The notes under the pieces: generated by a model
The model's database searches: none
Told to the model about the DNA's origin: nothing
What the model saw: the letters and a program-made list of their open reading frames with translations, nothing else
Position numbers and translations under genes: made by a program
Assembly: GCF_001424645.1 (NCBI RefSeq)
Contig: NZ_LMQR01000001.1
Location: 177,300-241,299 of the forward strand
From: Frigoribacterium sp. Leaf415
Lineage (GTDB): Bacteria; Actinomycetota; Actinomycetes; Actinomycetales; Microbacteriaceae
Length of the DNA: 64,000 bases
Reading direction: 5' to 3'
Shown here: positions 36,806 to 45,974 of the stretch, in pieces
Numbering within the stretch: position 1 is the first letter of the stretch
Layout of the letters: each line of letters starts with the position of its first letter

Positions 36806-37732
36806 ATGCCCCTTCCCGTCTTCACTCTCTTCGAGGTCGTCCGATATGAACGTCTCTGGTCGGCGCTCCGCGCCGCCGGGCCCGCTGCCGCGTGGCGACT
36901 CATGAACCACATCGCCCGGTTCGACCTGCCCGCCTACGACTCGATCGCCGACCCGTCCGACACGAGCGCCGGCATGGCGGCCAAGGCCCGTGCCGCCATG
37001 GGGGGCTTGCCGGGTCTCGCCTCCGTCGACATCGACGCTGCAGCGGGTCGATACGGTGACTACGGGCCTCGGATGCAATTCGAGTCGACGTTCGTCACGC
37101 TGTGGCTCGACGACCGAGCTCGGCTGGACGAGGTCGTCGAGGTTCGTGGCGGCGAGCACCTCGACGAGGCAATTGAGCACGGCCGTGGCGTCCTGGCCCT
37201 GCCCCTGCACTTCGGGGCGTCCTACGTCGTCCCGCCGATCATCGCGCACCGACAGCCCACGCGCTTCGTCTTCAACAGGATGAACTTCGACGAGCTCCGG
37301 GATCGGGCGTTTCCCTCTCTCGATGTCGACGCCTTCGCCATCGACGACGACGCGACCTTCCGAAAGGGGCTCCGAGCGCTTAAGGACGGGCTCGTCTTCG
37401 CGATGTTCCCCGAATTCGATCCCAGGGGCCGAGGCCGTCACCACACCGTCGTCCCGTTCCTGGGAGCTTCCGTCGTCGCGCCTCAGGGGCCGGCCCTCAT
37501 GAGTCGTGCCGCGGGCGCACCCATGCTGCCGATGCACCTCGACCGGACGGGGGAAGCTCACTTCGCCCTGACGATCCACCCGGCGATTCCCGCCCCGACA
37601 GATGACGTCGAGGTCCAAGGGTCGACGGTCGCGTTGTGGGGACTCATCGAGAGGCTCATCCTCGACGGCCGCGCCGGCGACTGGGAGATGTGGACCGACT
37701 TCGATCTGATGCGGACGGAGTCGGCGGCATGA
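36806..37732 (+). CDS. LpxL/HtrB-like acyltransferase
   Basis: The 308-residue protein resembles lipid A-type lysophospholipid acyltransferases. RGVLALPLHFGASYVVPPI corresponds to the H-x4-D/E region, FVFNRMN to the strand after it, and DGLVFAMFPEFDPRGRGRHH followed by VPFLGASVVAPQGPALMSRAAGAPMLPM to the second conserved block. The acidic partner of the catalytic His (His135) is replaced by Tyr140, so chemistry may differ. Lipid A is absent from actinobacteria, so in this position it could acylate the peptide or a cell-envelope target. It overlaps the ABC ATPase by four bases. Confidence 0.7.
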   Translation: MPLPVFTLFEVVRYERLWSALRAAGPAAAWRLMNHIARFDLPAYDSIADPSDTSAGMAAKARAAMGGLPGLASVDIDAAAGRYGDYGPRMQFESTFVTLWLDDRARLDEVVEVRGGEHLDEAIEHGRGVLALPLHFGASYVVPPIIAHRQPTRFVFNRMNFDELRDRAFPSLDVDAFAIDDDATFRKGLRALKDGLVFAMFPEFDPRGRGRHHTVVPFLGASVVAPQGPALMSRAAGAPMLPMHLDRTGEAHFALTIHPAIPAPTDDVEVQGSTVALWGLIERLILDGRAGDWEMWTDFDLMRTESAA

Positions 37733-38502
37733 CCACGGTTCCGCTCGTCAAGATCCTTGAAGTGTCACGGCTCTTCGAGAGTCGAGGCGGGAGACCGCCC
37801 GCCGTCGACCGTGTCTCGTTGGACCTTCACGAGGGCGAGATCGTCGCGATCGTCGGTCGCTCCGGCTCGGGCAAGTCGACTCTGGTGCAGATGGTCGGTG
37901 CTCTCGACACCCCCGATCACGGTCAGATCGTCTTCGACGGAATGACCCTTTCCTCCCTCTCCGAGGCGGAGCGCACCGTCCTGCGTAGAAATCGCATCGG
38001 ATTCGTCTTCCAGGACTCCCACCTCGTCCCGACCCTGTCGGTGCTCGAGAACGTCGGCCTCACGTCACTCGTCGCGGGAAGACCCCGCTCGGAATGGGCG
38101 GATCGAGCGCACGCGCTACTCGACGAACTCGGCCTCGACGGTCTCGAGCAGGCCCGTCCGGTCACGTTGTCGGGCGGAGAGGCCCAACGTGTGGCCCTGG
38201 CTCGAGCCCTCTTCTCCCGTCCGTCTCTCGTCCTCGCCGACGAGCCGACCGGCGCGCTCGACAGTGCGACCTCACGGGATGTCCTGAGGCTGCTCCGGGG
38301 CGTGGTCGTCGACGACCAGGCGTCAGCGGTCGTGGTGGTCACCCATGACCTCGAGACCGCCTGCATCGCCGACAGGATCGTCGTCCTGCGAGACGGCCGA
38401 GTCATCGCCGACGAACGCTTCACACCGGCGGCCACGATCGACAGCGTCGAGGGGAGGGCCCATGAAGAACGCGTTCGCGATTGGTTGGCGGAACATCGCT
38501 GA
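37729..38502 (+). CDS. MacB/LolD-type ABC transporter ATPase
   Basis: The 257-residue protein has Walker A GRSGSGKST, Q-loop FVFQDSHLVPTLSVLENV, signature LSGGEAQRVALARAL, Walker B LVLADEPTGALD and H-loop VVVTHDLETA. These are typical of MacB, LolD and bacteriocin-exporter ATPases. With the FtsX-type permease it should form an exporter or mechanotransmission complex, probably for the mature peptide or for self-protection. ATG at 37729 overlaps the acyltransferase stop. Confidence 0.9.
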   Translation: MTTVPLVKILEVSRLFESRGGRPPAVDRVSLDLHEGEIVAIVGRSGSGKSTLVQMVGALDTPDHGQIVFDGMTLSSLSEAERTVLRRNRIGFVFQDSHLVPTLSVLENVGLTSLVAGRPRSEWADRAHALLDELGLDGLEQARPVTLSGGEAQRVALARALFSRPSLVLADEPTGALDSATSRDVLRLLRGVVVDDQASAVVVVTHDLETACIADRIVVLRDGRVIADERFTPAATIDSVEGRAHEERVRDWLAEHR

Positions 38503-40927
38503 CGGACGGCGGCGGGCAGGACTCACCGCTCTCACGGCAGCCTTGGGGGTCGCCCTTCTCACGGCCTCACTCGTCACCGGGCTGACGGCGCGCCAGACGG
38601 TCGTCGACGGAATCGATTCGTTGCTCACGTTCGGGGACGTGGGCATCGTCCCCGAGGTGGATCGTGAGTTCGTCGACGAGGGCCTCGTGGACGCACTCGC
38701 CGCCGATCCCGGAGTCGTGTCGTCGCTCCCCACCCTGAGTCGAGAGACGGTCGCGGTCGGCGCGACGGGTGAGGCGGAGACCCTCCTCCTGACCGGGGCC
38801 CCGGCCGGGCCGGACTCGCTCGCCTCCCAGGTGGTCACCGACGGTCGAGCTCCTCGACCGGGCTCGGATGAGGTCCTGGTGCCGACCGATGTCGCAGACC
38901 GCATGGACGCCTCCCTGGGGAGTCGAATGTCGATGACGACTCCCGCGGGCGTCCGCTCGTTCGACGTGGTGGGGCTCGTCGACCCCCGCTCGTTGGGTGT
39001 CTTCGCCCGGGACAACCTCTTCACCGACCTCGAGGTCGTCCAGAGGGCGTTCGGGCTCGAGGGTGACCTCACCCGTCTCGACCTCGAACTCGATCCTGCA
39101 GTCGCGTCCACCTGGGCAGCAGAACACCGAGCGGCGCTCCCGTCCGGAGCCGTCTTCCAGGACACGTCGGCCGTGGCCGACGGCCTCGGGCCCATCGAAA
39201 CGGCCGTGACGGCGGTCATGGCAGGGCTCGCTCTGGTCGCGCTCGCCGTGTCGGCACTGCTCGGTTCACTGGCGAGCACGGCTGCCGTCCGAGCACGGCG
39301 CCGCACCTACGGTGTGCTGCGCGCCACGGGCGCGTCCACGCGGTGGTTGGTCTCGTCGGTCGGCGCCGAGATCGCCATCGTCGCAGCGGCCGGAACGGTC
39401 GTGGGCGTCGCGGTCGGCGTCGCAGGCGCTGCGGTGGTGATGAGTCGGACGGATGGGGCGACTCCGTCTCTCTCGACTCTCACCCTCTCGGTCGGTCTCG
39501 GTGTCCTGGCGGGAGCGACCTCCGCCGCGCTCGGAGCCCGACGAGCCGTCGCCGACGTCCGTCGAATTCCGCCGGCGTTCGTCGTGAGGGGCGTCGAACC
39601 CGCAGACGGTTCGCCCGGATCGTGCTCACAGCGACGAACCGTCGCGGTCGCCGTGGTCGCATCGGTCTCGGCGCTGGTGATCTGGGCCCTCGACGCAGGC
39701 GCCGTCCTCGACGCTCTGGGCCTGGTCGCTCTGGCGGCCTGTGCGGTGGCCCTCTCCCGCCTCGCGATCGCGCCCCTGGCGGCGTTCGCGGCCAGGCTCC
39801 AGTGGGCAGCCGACCTGGCGCGTCGCCGACCGACACGCGGCAGGTCGACGGTGACCGGGGCCCTCACCCTGGTGGTCTTCGGTGCGGTGTCGCTCGCCAC
39901 CTGCGTCGGTGCCGTCGCCTCCGCGACAGGGGAACAGATCGATCGGCAGTTCGGGGCCGACGTGCAAGTCACGTCGGTCGTGCCCTTGTCGGACGACGCC
40001 GAGCCGACGATCGTCGTGGACGGCGTTCGGGACGTCGCGCGGTCGACGTCCGGTGAAGCCACCGTCCTGTCGGCGTCCGCCGAACTCGACGTGCCGTTCC
40101 AGGCGATCGACCCCGAGACCTGGTTCGACGTGTCGGGGCTCGCGTGGTCCGACGGTAGCGGATCGAGAGGTGTCGAGTTGCTGAGGGCCGGTGGGGGCAT
40201 CGCTCTGCCGAGGGGGGTCGCCGAGTCCCTGACGGTGGCCCCGGGCGATGAGGTCGTCGTGTCGGCCGGGGGAACCCAGGTGCCCCTCGAAGTCGTTGGG
40301 CTCTTCACCTCGGTGGCCACGGGGCAACAGGTCGTCATCGACCGCAGGACGGCGGGGGAACTCGGTGTCACTGGGGTCTCTCGGTGGGACGTGTCGGCAG
40401 ACGGAGGGGTCGATGTCGCCGACTTGTCAGACCGCATCGCCGCGCAGGTGGTCGGTGTCCCCGGTGTCGACGTCATCACCGCCGAGGCGACGAGGGATCG
40501 GGCAGCCTCCGAGACGGCAGCCCTCACGGCAGGACTCTTCGCTGCGGTGACGGTGACTTTGGCCCTCGGGGCTCTGGGGGCCAGCAGCACGCTGAGCCTC
40601 GACGTCGAATCGCGGCGTGATGAACTCGCCGTGCTCCGCACCGTGGGGTGCCGACGTCGCGGCGTCGGTGCCCTCGTCGCCTGGGACGCCATCGTGATCG
40701 CCGTGGCGTCGCTGAGTGCAGGACTGCTCCTCGGCTCGTTCGGGGGAGCACTCGGGACGCAGATCGTCTCGAGGCTCCTCGGCGTGGGGGTCGACCCGGT
40801 GGTCGATCCCGTGACGATCGCGGGAATCGTCGGCGTGACGGCGATCGCTCTCGCCTTCGCCGCCGTGGGGCCGGTCCTGCGGGCCTCCCGCACGGAGCCC
40901 CTGACGATTCTGAGGGGCACGTCATGA
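38462..40927 (+). CDS. FtsX-type ABC transporter permease
   Basis: The 821-residue protein has the long-permease layout. It has one N-terminal helix (about residues 15-40), a large extracytoplasmic domain, three FtsX helices (about 250-370), a second group of helices from about 420, another extracytoplasmic domain, and three final helices (about 690-815). It pairs with the MacB/LolD-type ATPase. A GGGGAGG ribosome site precedes the ATG, and the 41-base overlap with the ATPase gene indicates coupling. It probably exports or extracts the cluster's product from the membrane. Confidence 0.88.
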   Translation: MKNAFAIGWRNIADGRRRAGLTALTAALGVALLTASLVTGLTARQTVVDGIDSLLTFGDVGIVPEVDREFVDEGLVDALAADPGVVSSLPTLSRETVAVGATGEAETLLLTGAPAGPDSLASQVVTDGRAPRPGSDEVLVPTDVADRMDASLGSRMSMTTPAGVRSFDVVGLVDPRSLGVFARDNLFTDLEVVQRAFGLEGDLTRLDLELDPAVASTWAAEHRAALPSGAVFQDTSAVADGLGPIETAVTAVMAGLALVALAVSALLGSLASTAAVRARRRTYGVLRATGASTRWLVSSVGAEIAIVAAAGTVVGVAVGVAGAAVVMSRTDGATPSLSTLTLSVGLGVLAGATSAALGARRAVADVRRIPPAFVVRGVEPADGSPGSCSQRRTVAVAVVASVSALVIWALDAGAVLDALGLVALAACAVALSRLAIAPLAAFAARLQWAADLARRRPTRGRSTVTGALTLVVFGAVSLATCVGAVASATGEQIDRQFGADVQVTSVVPLSDDAEPTIVVDGVRDVARSTSGEATVLSASAELDVPFQAIDPETWFDVSGLAWSDGSGSRGVELLRAGGGIALPRGVAESLTVAPGDEVVVSAGGTQVPLEVVGLFTSVATGQQVVIDRRTAGELGVTGVSRWDVSADGGVDVADLSDRIAAQVVGVPGVDVITAEATRDRAASETAALTAGLFAAVTVTLALGALGASSTLSLDVESRRDELAVLRTVGCRRRGVGALVAWDAIVIAVASLSAGLLLGSFGGALGTQIVSRLLGVGVDPVVDPVTIAGIVGVTAIALAFAAVGPVLRASRTEPLTILRGTS

Positions 40928-42045
40928 GCACTGACGCGAGAACGGGCTCAGCCGCCCGCCCCCGTCTGCGAGACAGCATCATCGTCATCCAGCTCGCAGA
41001 CGGTCGCCTGCAATTCAGGGCAACGTACGAGCGGGTCGTGTCGACCTTCTCCGTCGAGCCCTGGGTGGCGGACCTCGTCCCGCTGCTCGACGGGACTCGC
41101 ACGCCAGCGCAGCTCGCCCAGACGCTTTCCTTGCGTGATCGCGGAGCGCTCGAGGACGTGCTGGAGGTCCTCGAATCCGAACGCTTCCTGGCGTCGGAGG
41201 CATCTTCTACTGACCGTGCCACGAGGCATTCGCGTCAGCTGCAGCTGTTCGACGAGATGATCTCGGCCGATGAACTGTCCGCAGTCGCTCGGGGACACGA
41301 CGCCTCGACGGTCCAGAGCCGGCTCACCGGTGCATGCGTGGTCGTGGTCGGCGTCGGTGGTGCTGGTTCGTGGGTCGTCCAATCGCTGGCCTCGGCGGGG
41401 GTGGGGAAGCTCGTGCTCATCGATCCCGACGTCGTCGAACTCTCCAACCTGAACCGGCAGGTGCTCTTCGATTCCGGTGACGTCGGACGAGTCAAGGTCG
41501 ACGCAGCCGCAGAGCGAGTCGCCGAGATCGACGCTGACATCACCGTCGACGTCTGGTGCACTCGGGTGGACACCTCGGAACAGCTCGCGACCCTGCTCTC
41601 GGGCGCCGATCTCGTCGTGAGTTGCGCAGACCAGCCCTCGGTGCCCGTCGTGGCCGACGTCGTGGCGACTGCGAGCACCGCGGTCGGTGTCCCGCACATC
41701 GTCGGAGGCGCGTACGGCGCCCTGCTCGGGGTGCCGGGTGTCACCGTCCTGCCCGGCCGAACGACGTGCTGGTCGTGCATCCGTGCCGCGACAGCCGACG
41801 ATCACGGACGTGCCGCGCGAACACTGAAGGGTTCGTCGCCCGGCGGTTCAGCCGCCCCGTTGGCCGGTGTGGTGGGGAACATGACGGCATGGGAGGCGCT
41901 CCGGATACTGCTCGGAGCACCACCGGCACTGGCCGGAGGTGTCCGCGAGGTCGATCTCGCCAGTTTCGACAGTGTCTGGCGTCGGATTCCACCACGTCTC
42001 GAATGCGGATGCGTTCCATCGTCCGAGACGACCGGTTCGACCTGA
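40924..42045 (+). CDS. E1/ThiF-like adenylating enzyme with N-terminal RRE-like segment
   Basis: The 373-residue protein has two parts. Residues 20-92 (including FSVEPWVADLVPLLDGTRTP and EDVLEVLESERFL) resemble the PqqD-like RiPP recognition element that binds leader peptides. Residues 105-373 are an E1/MoeB/ThiF/MccB fold: VGVGGAGSW (142-150) for ATP, LIDPDVVELSNLNRQ (165-179) with the conserved Asp and Arg, and paired zinc cysteines CWSC (282-285) and CGC (361-363). Such enzymes activate a carboxylate as an acyl-adenylate. No YcaO partner is present. The start overlaps the permease stop by four bases. Confidence 0.85.
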   Translation: MSTDARTGSAARPRLRDSIIVIQLADGRLQFRATYERVVSTFSVEPWVADLVPLLDGTRTPAQLAQTLSLRDRGALEDVLEVLESERFLASEASSTDRATRHSRQLQLFDEMISADELSAVARGHDASTVQSRLTGACVVVVGVGGAGSWVVQSLASAGVGKLVLIDPDVVELSNLNRQVLFDSGDVGRVKVDAAAERVAEIDADITVDVWCTRVDTSEQLATLLSGADLVVSCADQPSVPVVADVVATASTAVGVPHIVGGAYGALLGVPGVTVLPGRTTCWSCIRAATADDHGRAARTLKGSSPGGSAAPLAGVVGNMTAWEALRILLGAPPALAGGVREVDLASFDSVWRRIPPRLECGCVPSSETTGST

Positions 42046-42095
42046 CGATCGCCGAGACCGGGCATACGGCGACGCCCGTCGTTGTTCACCCCCGC

Positions 42096-43109
42096 ATGAG
42101 CATTCCCCTCTCGATCCTCGACCTCGCCCCCGTCGCACCCGGTCAGACCGTGCGCGAGAGCTTCGCGGCCTCCGTGGCCCTGGCGCAGCAGGCCGAGGCG
42201 AGCGGGTACCGGCGGGTCTGGTACGCCGAGCACCACAACATGGCGTCCATCGCCTCGAGCGCGACGTCGGTGCTGATCGCCCACATCGCGAGCCAGACCT
42301 CGACCATCCGTCTCGGCTCCGGCGGCGTCATGCTGCCGAACCACTCGCCGCTCGCGATCGCCGAGCAGTTCGGCACCCTCGAGACCCTGCACCCGGGCCG
42401 CATCGACCTCGGCCTCGGCCGCGCCCCCGGCAGCGACCAGGCCACCTTCCGCGCCATGCGCCGCGACCCCTCGTCGTCCGAGCGCTTCCCGCAGGACGTC
42501 GTCGAGCTGCAGGCCTTCCTCGCGGGGGAGTCCCGCGTCGCCGGCGTCCAGGCCGTCCCCGGCGCCGGAACGAACGTGCCGCTGTACATCCTCGGCTCGT
42601 CGCTCTTCGGCGCGAAGCTCGCCGCCGCCCTCGGCCTGCCCTACGCTTTCGCCTCGCACTTCGCGCCCGGCGACCTGATCGACGCCGTCTCGGCCTACCG
42701 CCGCGAGTTCCAGCCGTCGACCCAGCTCAGCGAGCCGTACGTGCTCGCCGCCGTCAACGCGGTCGTCGCCGACGACGCGGACGAGGCCGACGCCCAGTTC
42801 GCCACCATGAAGCGCCAACGTCTGATGATGCTGCTGCGACAGAGCGGCCAGATCGACCCCACGCGCGAGTTCGGTGACGACGAACTCGACCACCTGCTGC
42901 GCACCCCCGTCGGCCAGCACGTCCAGACCATGACGACCTACACGGCCGTCGGCACGCCCGGCGACGCCCGCCAGTACATGGAGCAGTTCGCCCGCACCGC
43001 CCAGGCCGACGAGCTGATCGTCGCGCACGCGGCCTCGTCGACGGAGGCGCGCCTCCGGTCGGTCGCGCTCCTCGCCGACGCGATGCAGCTGGCCCCCGCC
43101 GCCGCGTAG
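42096..43109 (+). CDS. luciferase-like flavin-dependent oxidoreductase (YhbW/MsnO8 type)
   Basis: The 337-residue protein has the complete luciferase-like barrel. PLSILDLAPVAPGQTVRESF is the typical start and RVWYAEHHNMASIASS follows. IRLGSGGVMLPNHSPLAIAEQFGTLETLHPGRIDLGLGRAPGSD is the flavin-binding core, and YTAVGTPGDARQYMEQF is near the end. It should use FMNH2 and oxygen on an unknown substrate. It starts 51 bases after the adenylating-enzyme gene without a clear ribosome site, so membership in the peptide operon is uncertain. GGAGGCGCGCCTCC at 43043-43056 lies near its end. Confidence 0.88.
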   Translation: MSIPLSILDLAPVAPGQTVRESFAASVALAQQAEASGYRRVWYAEHHNMASIASSATSVLIAHIASQTSTIRLGSGGVMLPNHSPLAIAEQFGTLETLHPGRIDLGLGRAPGSDQATFRAMRRDPSSSERFPQDVVELQAFLAGESRVAGVQAVPGAGTNVPLYILGSSLFGAKLAAALGLPYAFASHFAPGDLIDAVSAYRREFQPSTQLSEPYVLAAVNAVVADDADEADAQFATMKRQRLMMLLRQSGQIDPTREFGDDELDHLLRTPVGQHVQTMTTYTAVGTPGDARQYMEQFARTAQADELIVAHAASSTEARLRSVALLADAMQLAPAAA

Positions 43110-43153
43110 CCCGCCGGCGCCTCCGGGCGAGACGCGGAGCGCCCCGCCCGCCG

Positions 43154-43215
43154 GACACCGCCGAGTGGACTGGACACCGAGAAATGCGACGGTGTCCTGT
43201 CCGCTCGGCGGTGTC
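43154..43215. terminator. long bidirectional hairpin between convergent genes
   Basis: Arms 43154-43179 and 43190-43215 match at 24 of 26 positions around a ten-base loop. The stem begins GACACCGCCGAG. It is between convergent genes and probably terminates both. There is no T-tract. Confidence 0.7.
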
Positions 43216-43277
43216 GTCGTCGTGACAGCCGGTGGTGACGCCGCGCCGGCCACGCCGCGTCGGCGACGCCGCGGTGG

Positions 43278-44735
43278 CTACGGTGCGGTGAAGAGGAAGA
43301 CGAGTACGACGGCGACCGGCTGCAGGGCCGCCCCGCCGAGCAGCATCGTGCGGCGCAGCCACGGTCGCGCCGAGATCGCGGGCGTGCCGAGCACGGGGCT
43401 GAGCGGCATGAGCAGCCGGAACAGGCTCTGCTGCGGCAGGAACACCGCGACGAGGTAGGCGAAGAACCCCGCGACGAAGGCGACGACCTCGTGGCCGAGG
43501 CGCAGGGTCGAGCGGCGGGTCATCCAGAACGTGAACGACGCGATGATGGCCAGCACGAGCACGATGCCCCCGATGCCCAACCAGCGGCCCGCCAGCAGGA
43601 ACCACGGCGTCAACGGCACGAACGCCGGGCGGCCGACGTAGTCGACCCACCAGGCCATCTCGGTCTCGAGGTAGGCGTCCGACTGACCCGTGACCACGTG
43701 GGCGACGACCGGCCACGCGAGTCCCGCCGCGGCCATCGCGAGCCCCGCCACGACGATCGTCGTCAGCTCGCGCGTCGGCATCCGGCCGCCGACGACGAAC
43801 TCGTGCAGCCCGGCCCAGGCACGGCGGGCCGACGCGCGGGCGGCGAGGACGAGCGCAGGAGGCGCGGTGCCGATCCCGGCGATCCGTCGCGTCCCGGCGT
43901 CCCCGGTCGACCGCGTCGTCGACCCGGTCGGCGCGGCGACGGCGGCGGCAGCAGCGGCCGTGGCACGGCCCGCGCCCGCGCCCCCGGCCGCGCCCGCAGG
44001 CAGGCCCTCGGGCCGTTCCCGCTCGGTGTGCCAGCGCACGATCAGGTGGATGCCGAGCGCCAACGCCAGGGCGAGCGCCCCGGGTCGGACGAACGACGCG
44101 ACGATGCCCGCCGCCGCCACGAGCGGGTAGTTCCGCCGCTGCATGGCGAGCAGGCCGCCGAACATCAGCAGCAGGAAGAGGCTCTCGGCGTAGCCGACCG
44201 ACATGACGAACGCCATCGGCCCGAAGCAGAACAGCAGCACGGCCCAGAGGGCACCGGTGTGTCCGACCCTCGTCACGAGCAGGCGGTAGAGGACGATCGC
44301 CGCACCCGCGCCGAACACGGTGGCGAGCAGGGGGGCGGCGACGGTGAAGTCCATGCCCGTGGCCACCATCAGCAGGTGGCAGAGGTACGGGAAGACCGGC
44401 AGGAACGCCCACTCGTTCGGCAGCACCTCGCCCGTGGCGTCGGTGGGCAGGGTCGACGGATAGCCGTGCAGCGCGATGGTGCGGTACCGGTCGGCGTCCC
44501 ACGACGACGTGAAGTCGAGGAAGCTGCGGTCGCTGCCCGGCGTGATGAAGGTCGCCCCGGCCAGTTTCGCGACCTCGTAGACGGAGAAGAGGACGCTCGT
44601 CGAGAACAGCCGCGACGCGAGGTAGACGACGAGCACGCTGCGCCAGCTGCCCGACAACCGACCGGCGAGACCGACCGAGAAAGCGGGTCGACGCAGCCTC
44701 GCCGCCGACGGCGACGCGATCGTCTCGCGGCTCAC
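43278..44735 (-). CDS. PIG-V-like multi-pass membrane protein, putative glycosyltransferase
   Basis: The 485-residue protein has about ten to twelve membrane helices. The segment SSWDADRYRTIALHGYP, with PNEWAFLPVFPYLCHLL after it, matches the PIG-V/dolichol-linked mannosyltransferase region and contains the expected acidic residue in an extracytoplasmic loop. A hydrophilic Ala/Gly/Thr-rich insertion of about 70 residues lies in the middle and contains an AGGAGGCGCG word (43857-43866, complement). It probably transfers a sugar from a lipid-linked donor outside the membrane; substrate is unknown. Confidence 0.78.
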   Translation of the reverse strand: MSRETIASPSAARLRRPAFSVGLAGRLSGSWRSVLVVYLASRLFSTSVLFSVYEVAKLAGATFITPGSDRSFLDFTSSWDADRYRTIALHGYPSTLPTDATGEVLPNEWAFLPVFPYLCHLLMVATGMDFTVAAPLLATVFGAGAAIVLYRLLVTRVGHTGALWAVLLFCFGPMAFVMSVGYAESLFLLLMFGGLLAMQRRNYPLVAAAGIVASFVRPGALALALALGIHLIVRWHTERERPEGLPAGAAGGAGAGRATAAAAAAVAAPTGSTTRSTGDAGTRRIAGIGTAPPALVLAARASARRAWAGLHEFVVGGRMPTRELTTIVVAGLAMAAAGLAWPVVAHVVTGQSDAYLETEMAWWVDYVGRPAFVPLTPWFLLAGRWLGIGGIVLVLAIIASFTFWMTRRSTLRLGHEVVAFVAGFFAYLVAVFLPQQSLFRLLMPLSPVLGTPAISARPWLRRTMLLGGAALQPVAVVLVFLFTAP

Positions 44736-44805
44736 CGCCCCGCCCCGTGTCCGGTCATCTGGACGACGCTACCAAGAGTCGGCTGGGACGGGGCAAGATC
44801 GACCC

Positions 44806-45912
44806 GTGCCCCTTCCGTCCTTCGCCGCCCTCGGGATCGACGACGTGGCGGTCGCGGTCTACCGTCACGTCGTCGCCGGGGCCGGGGTGGCGGACGCCCC
44901 GGGTGCGGCGGCCGGGCCGACGCCCGAGGCCGTGGCACGGGCCGTGCACCTCGACGAGGCGACGGCCCTGGCCGCCCTGGAGCGCCTCCGTTCGCTCGGG
45001 CTCGTCCAGCGGTCGGCGGGTGGCGACGGCTACGGTGCGGTCGACCCCCGCGTGGCCGTCCCGGCCGTCGTCGCGGCGCGGGCCGACGCACTCGTCGAGG
45101 TGCGCGCGGCGGTGCCCGAACTCGGGGCGCTCTTCGACGAGGGTCGCCGCCCGCATCACGCGGACGAGCTGACTCGGGTCGTCGTCGGCCACGCGGCCGT
45201 GGGTGACTGGTACTCGCGGCTCGAGCACCGCGCGACCACCGACTTCGTCGCCTTCGACCGTCCGCCCTACGTGGTCGCGTCGAACGAGTCCACCCAGCGG
45301 GTGGCCCTCGGCCGCGGGGTGCGGTGGCGGGCGGTCTACACGGTCGCCAGCATCTCGGCCGACGGCAGCTGGCAGGGCGTGCACCGCCTCGGCGCCGACG
45401 GCGAGGAGGCCCGCATCACGCACGACCTGCCGGTCAAGCTCGCCGTCGCCGACCGCCGGGTCGCCCTCGTCTCGATCGGCCACGACCCCGACCGGCCCGA
45501 GGCCCTCGTGACCGAGTCCGAACCGCTCGTCGCCGCGCTCCACGACCTGTTCGAGGCCCGCTGGCGCAGCGCGTTGCCCGTGCCGGGCACCCCGGGGGCC
45601 GGCCGCTCCGCGGTCGACTGGGCCTCGGTGGCCGCACGACTGGCGGCGGCGTCGTCGACCGTGACGTCGCCGTCCGGCGTCGCCACCCCGTCCCGGGACC
45701 AGGAGGCGCGGCTCGCGATGCGACCTCCCACCCCCGCCGAGCGCGACCTGCTCGCCCTCGTGGCGGCGGGGGCGACCGACGAGGTGATCGCGGGTCAGCT
45801 CGGCATCTCGTCCCGCACGCTCCGGCGGCGCCTCCACGCCCTCTTCGACGAGCTCGGCGCGAGCAACCGGTTCCACGCCGGAGTCGAGGCCGCCCGCCGC
45901 GGCTGGGTCTGA
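44806..45912 (+). CDS. TrmB-like/LuxR-type transcription regulator
   Basis: The 368-residue protein has an N-terminal winged helix resembling TrmB (TPEAVARAVHLDEATALAALERLRSLGLVQR), a middle sensor-like region (residues 90-265) and a C-terminal LuxR helix-turn-helix (RPPTPAERDLLALVAAGATDEVIAGQLGISSRTLRRRLHALFDELGA). This arrangement is common in actinobacterial orphan regulators. Its target is unknown; the following esterase is a neighbour candidate. AGGAGGCGCG at 45701-45710 encodes DQEARL in the linker before the LuxR domain. Confidence 0.82.
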   Translation: MPLPSFAALGIDDVAVAVYRHVVAGAGVADAPGAAAGPTPEAVARAVHLDEATALAALERLRSLGLVQRSAGGDGYGAVDPRVAVPAVVAARADALVEVRAAVPELGALFDEGRRPHHADELTRVVVGHAAVGDWYSRLEHRATTDFVAFDRPPYVVASNESTQRVALGRGVRWRAVYTVASISADGSWQGVHRLGADGEEARITHDLPVKLAVADRRVALVSIGHDPDRPEALVTESEPLVAALHDLFEARWRSALPVPGTPGAGRSAVDWASVAARLAAASSTVTSPSGVATPSRDQEARLAMRPPTPAERDLLALVAAGATDEVIAGQLGISSRTLRRRLHALFDELGASNRFHAGVEAARRGWV

Positions 45913-45974
45913 GTCAGCCGACGTCCAGCCTGCTCACGGCCCACCCATCGAGTCGCCTCGGTAGCGTCCCGGAC

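Noticed and set aside
42096..43109. Luciferase-like enzyme as an oxidase of the peptide cluster
   Set aside because: It is separated by 51 bases without coupling, its family is common in this genome (two other members in the window), and AGGAGGCGCG-type words return here as in ordinary chromosomal genes. Membership is possible but not supported.
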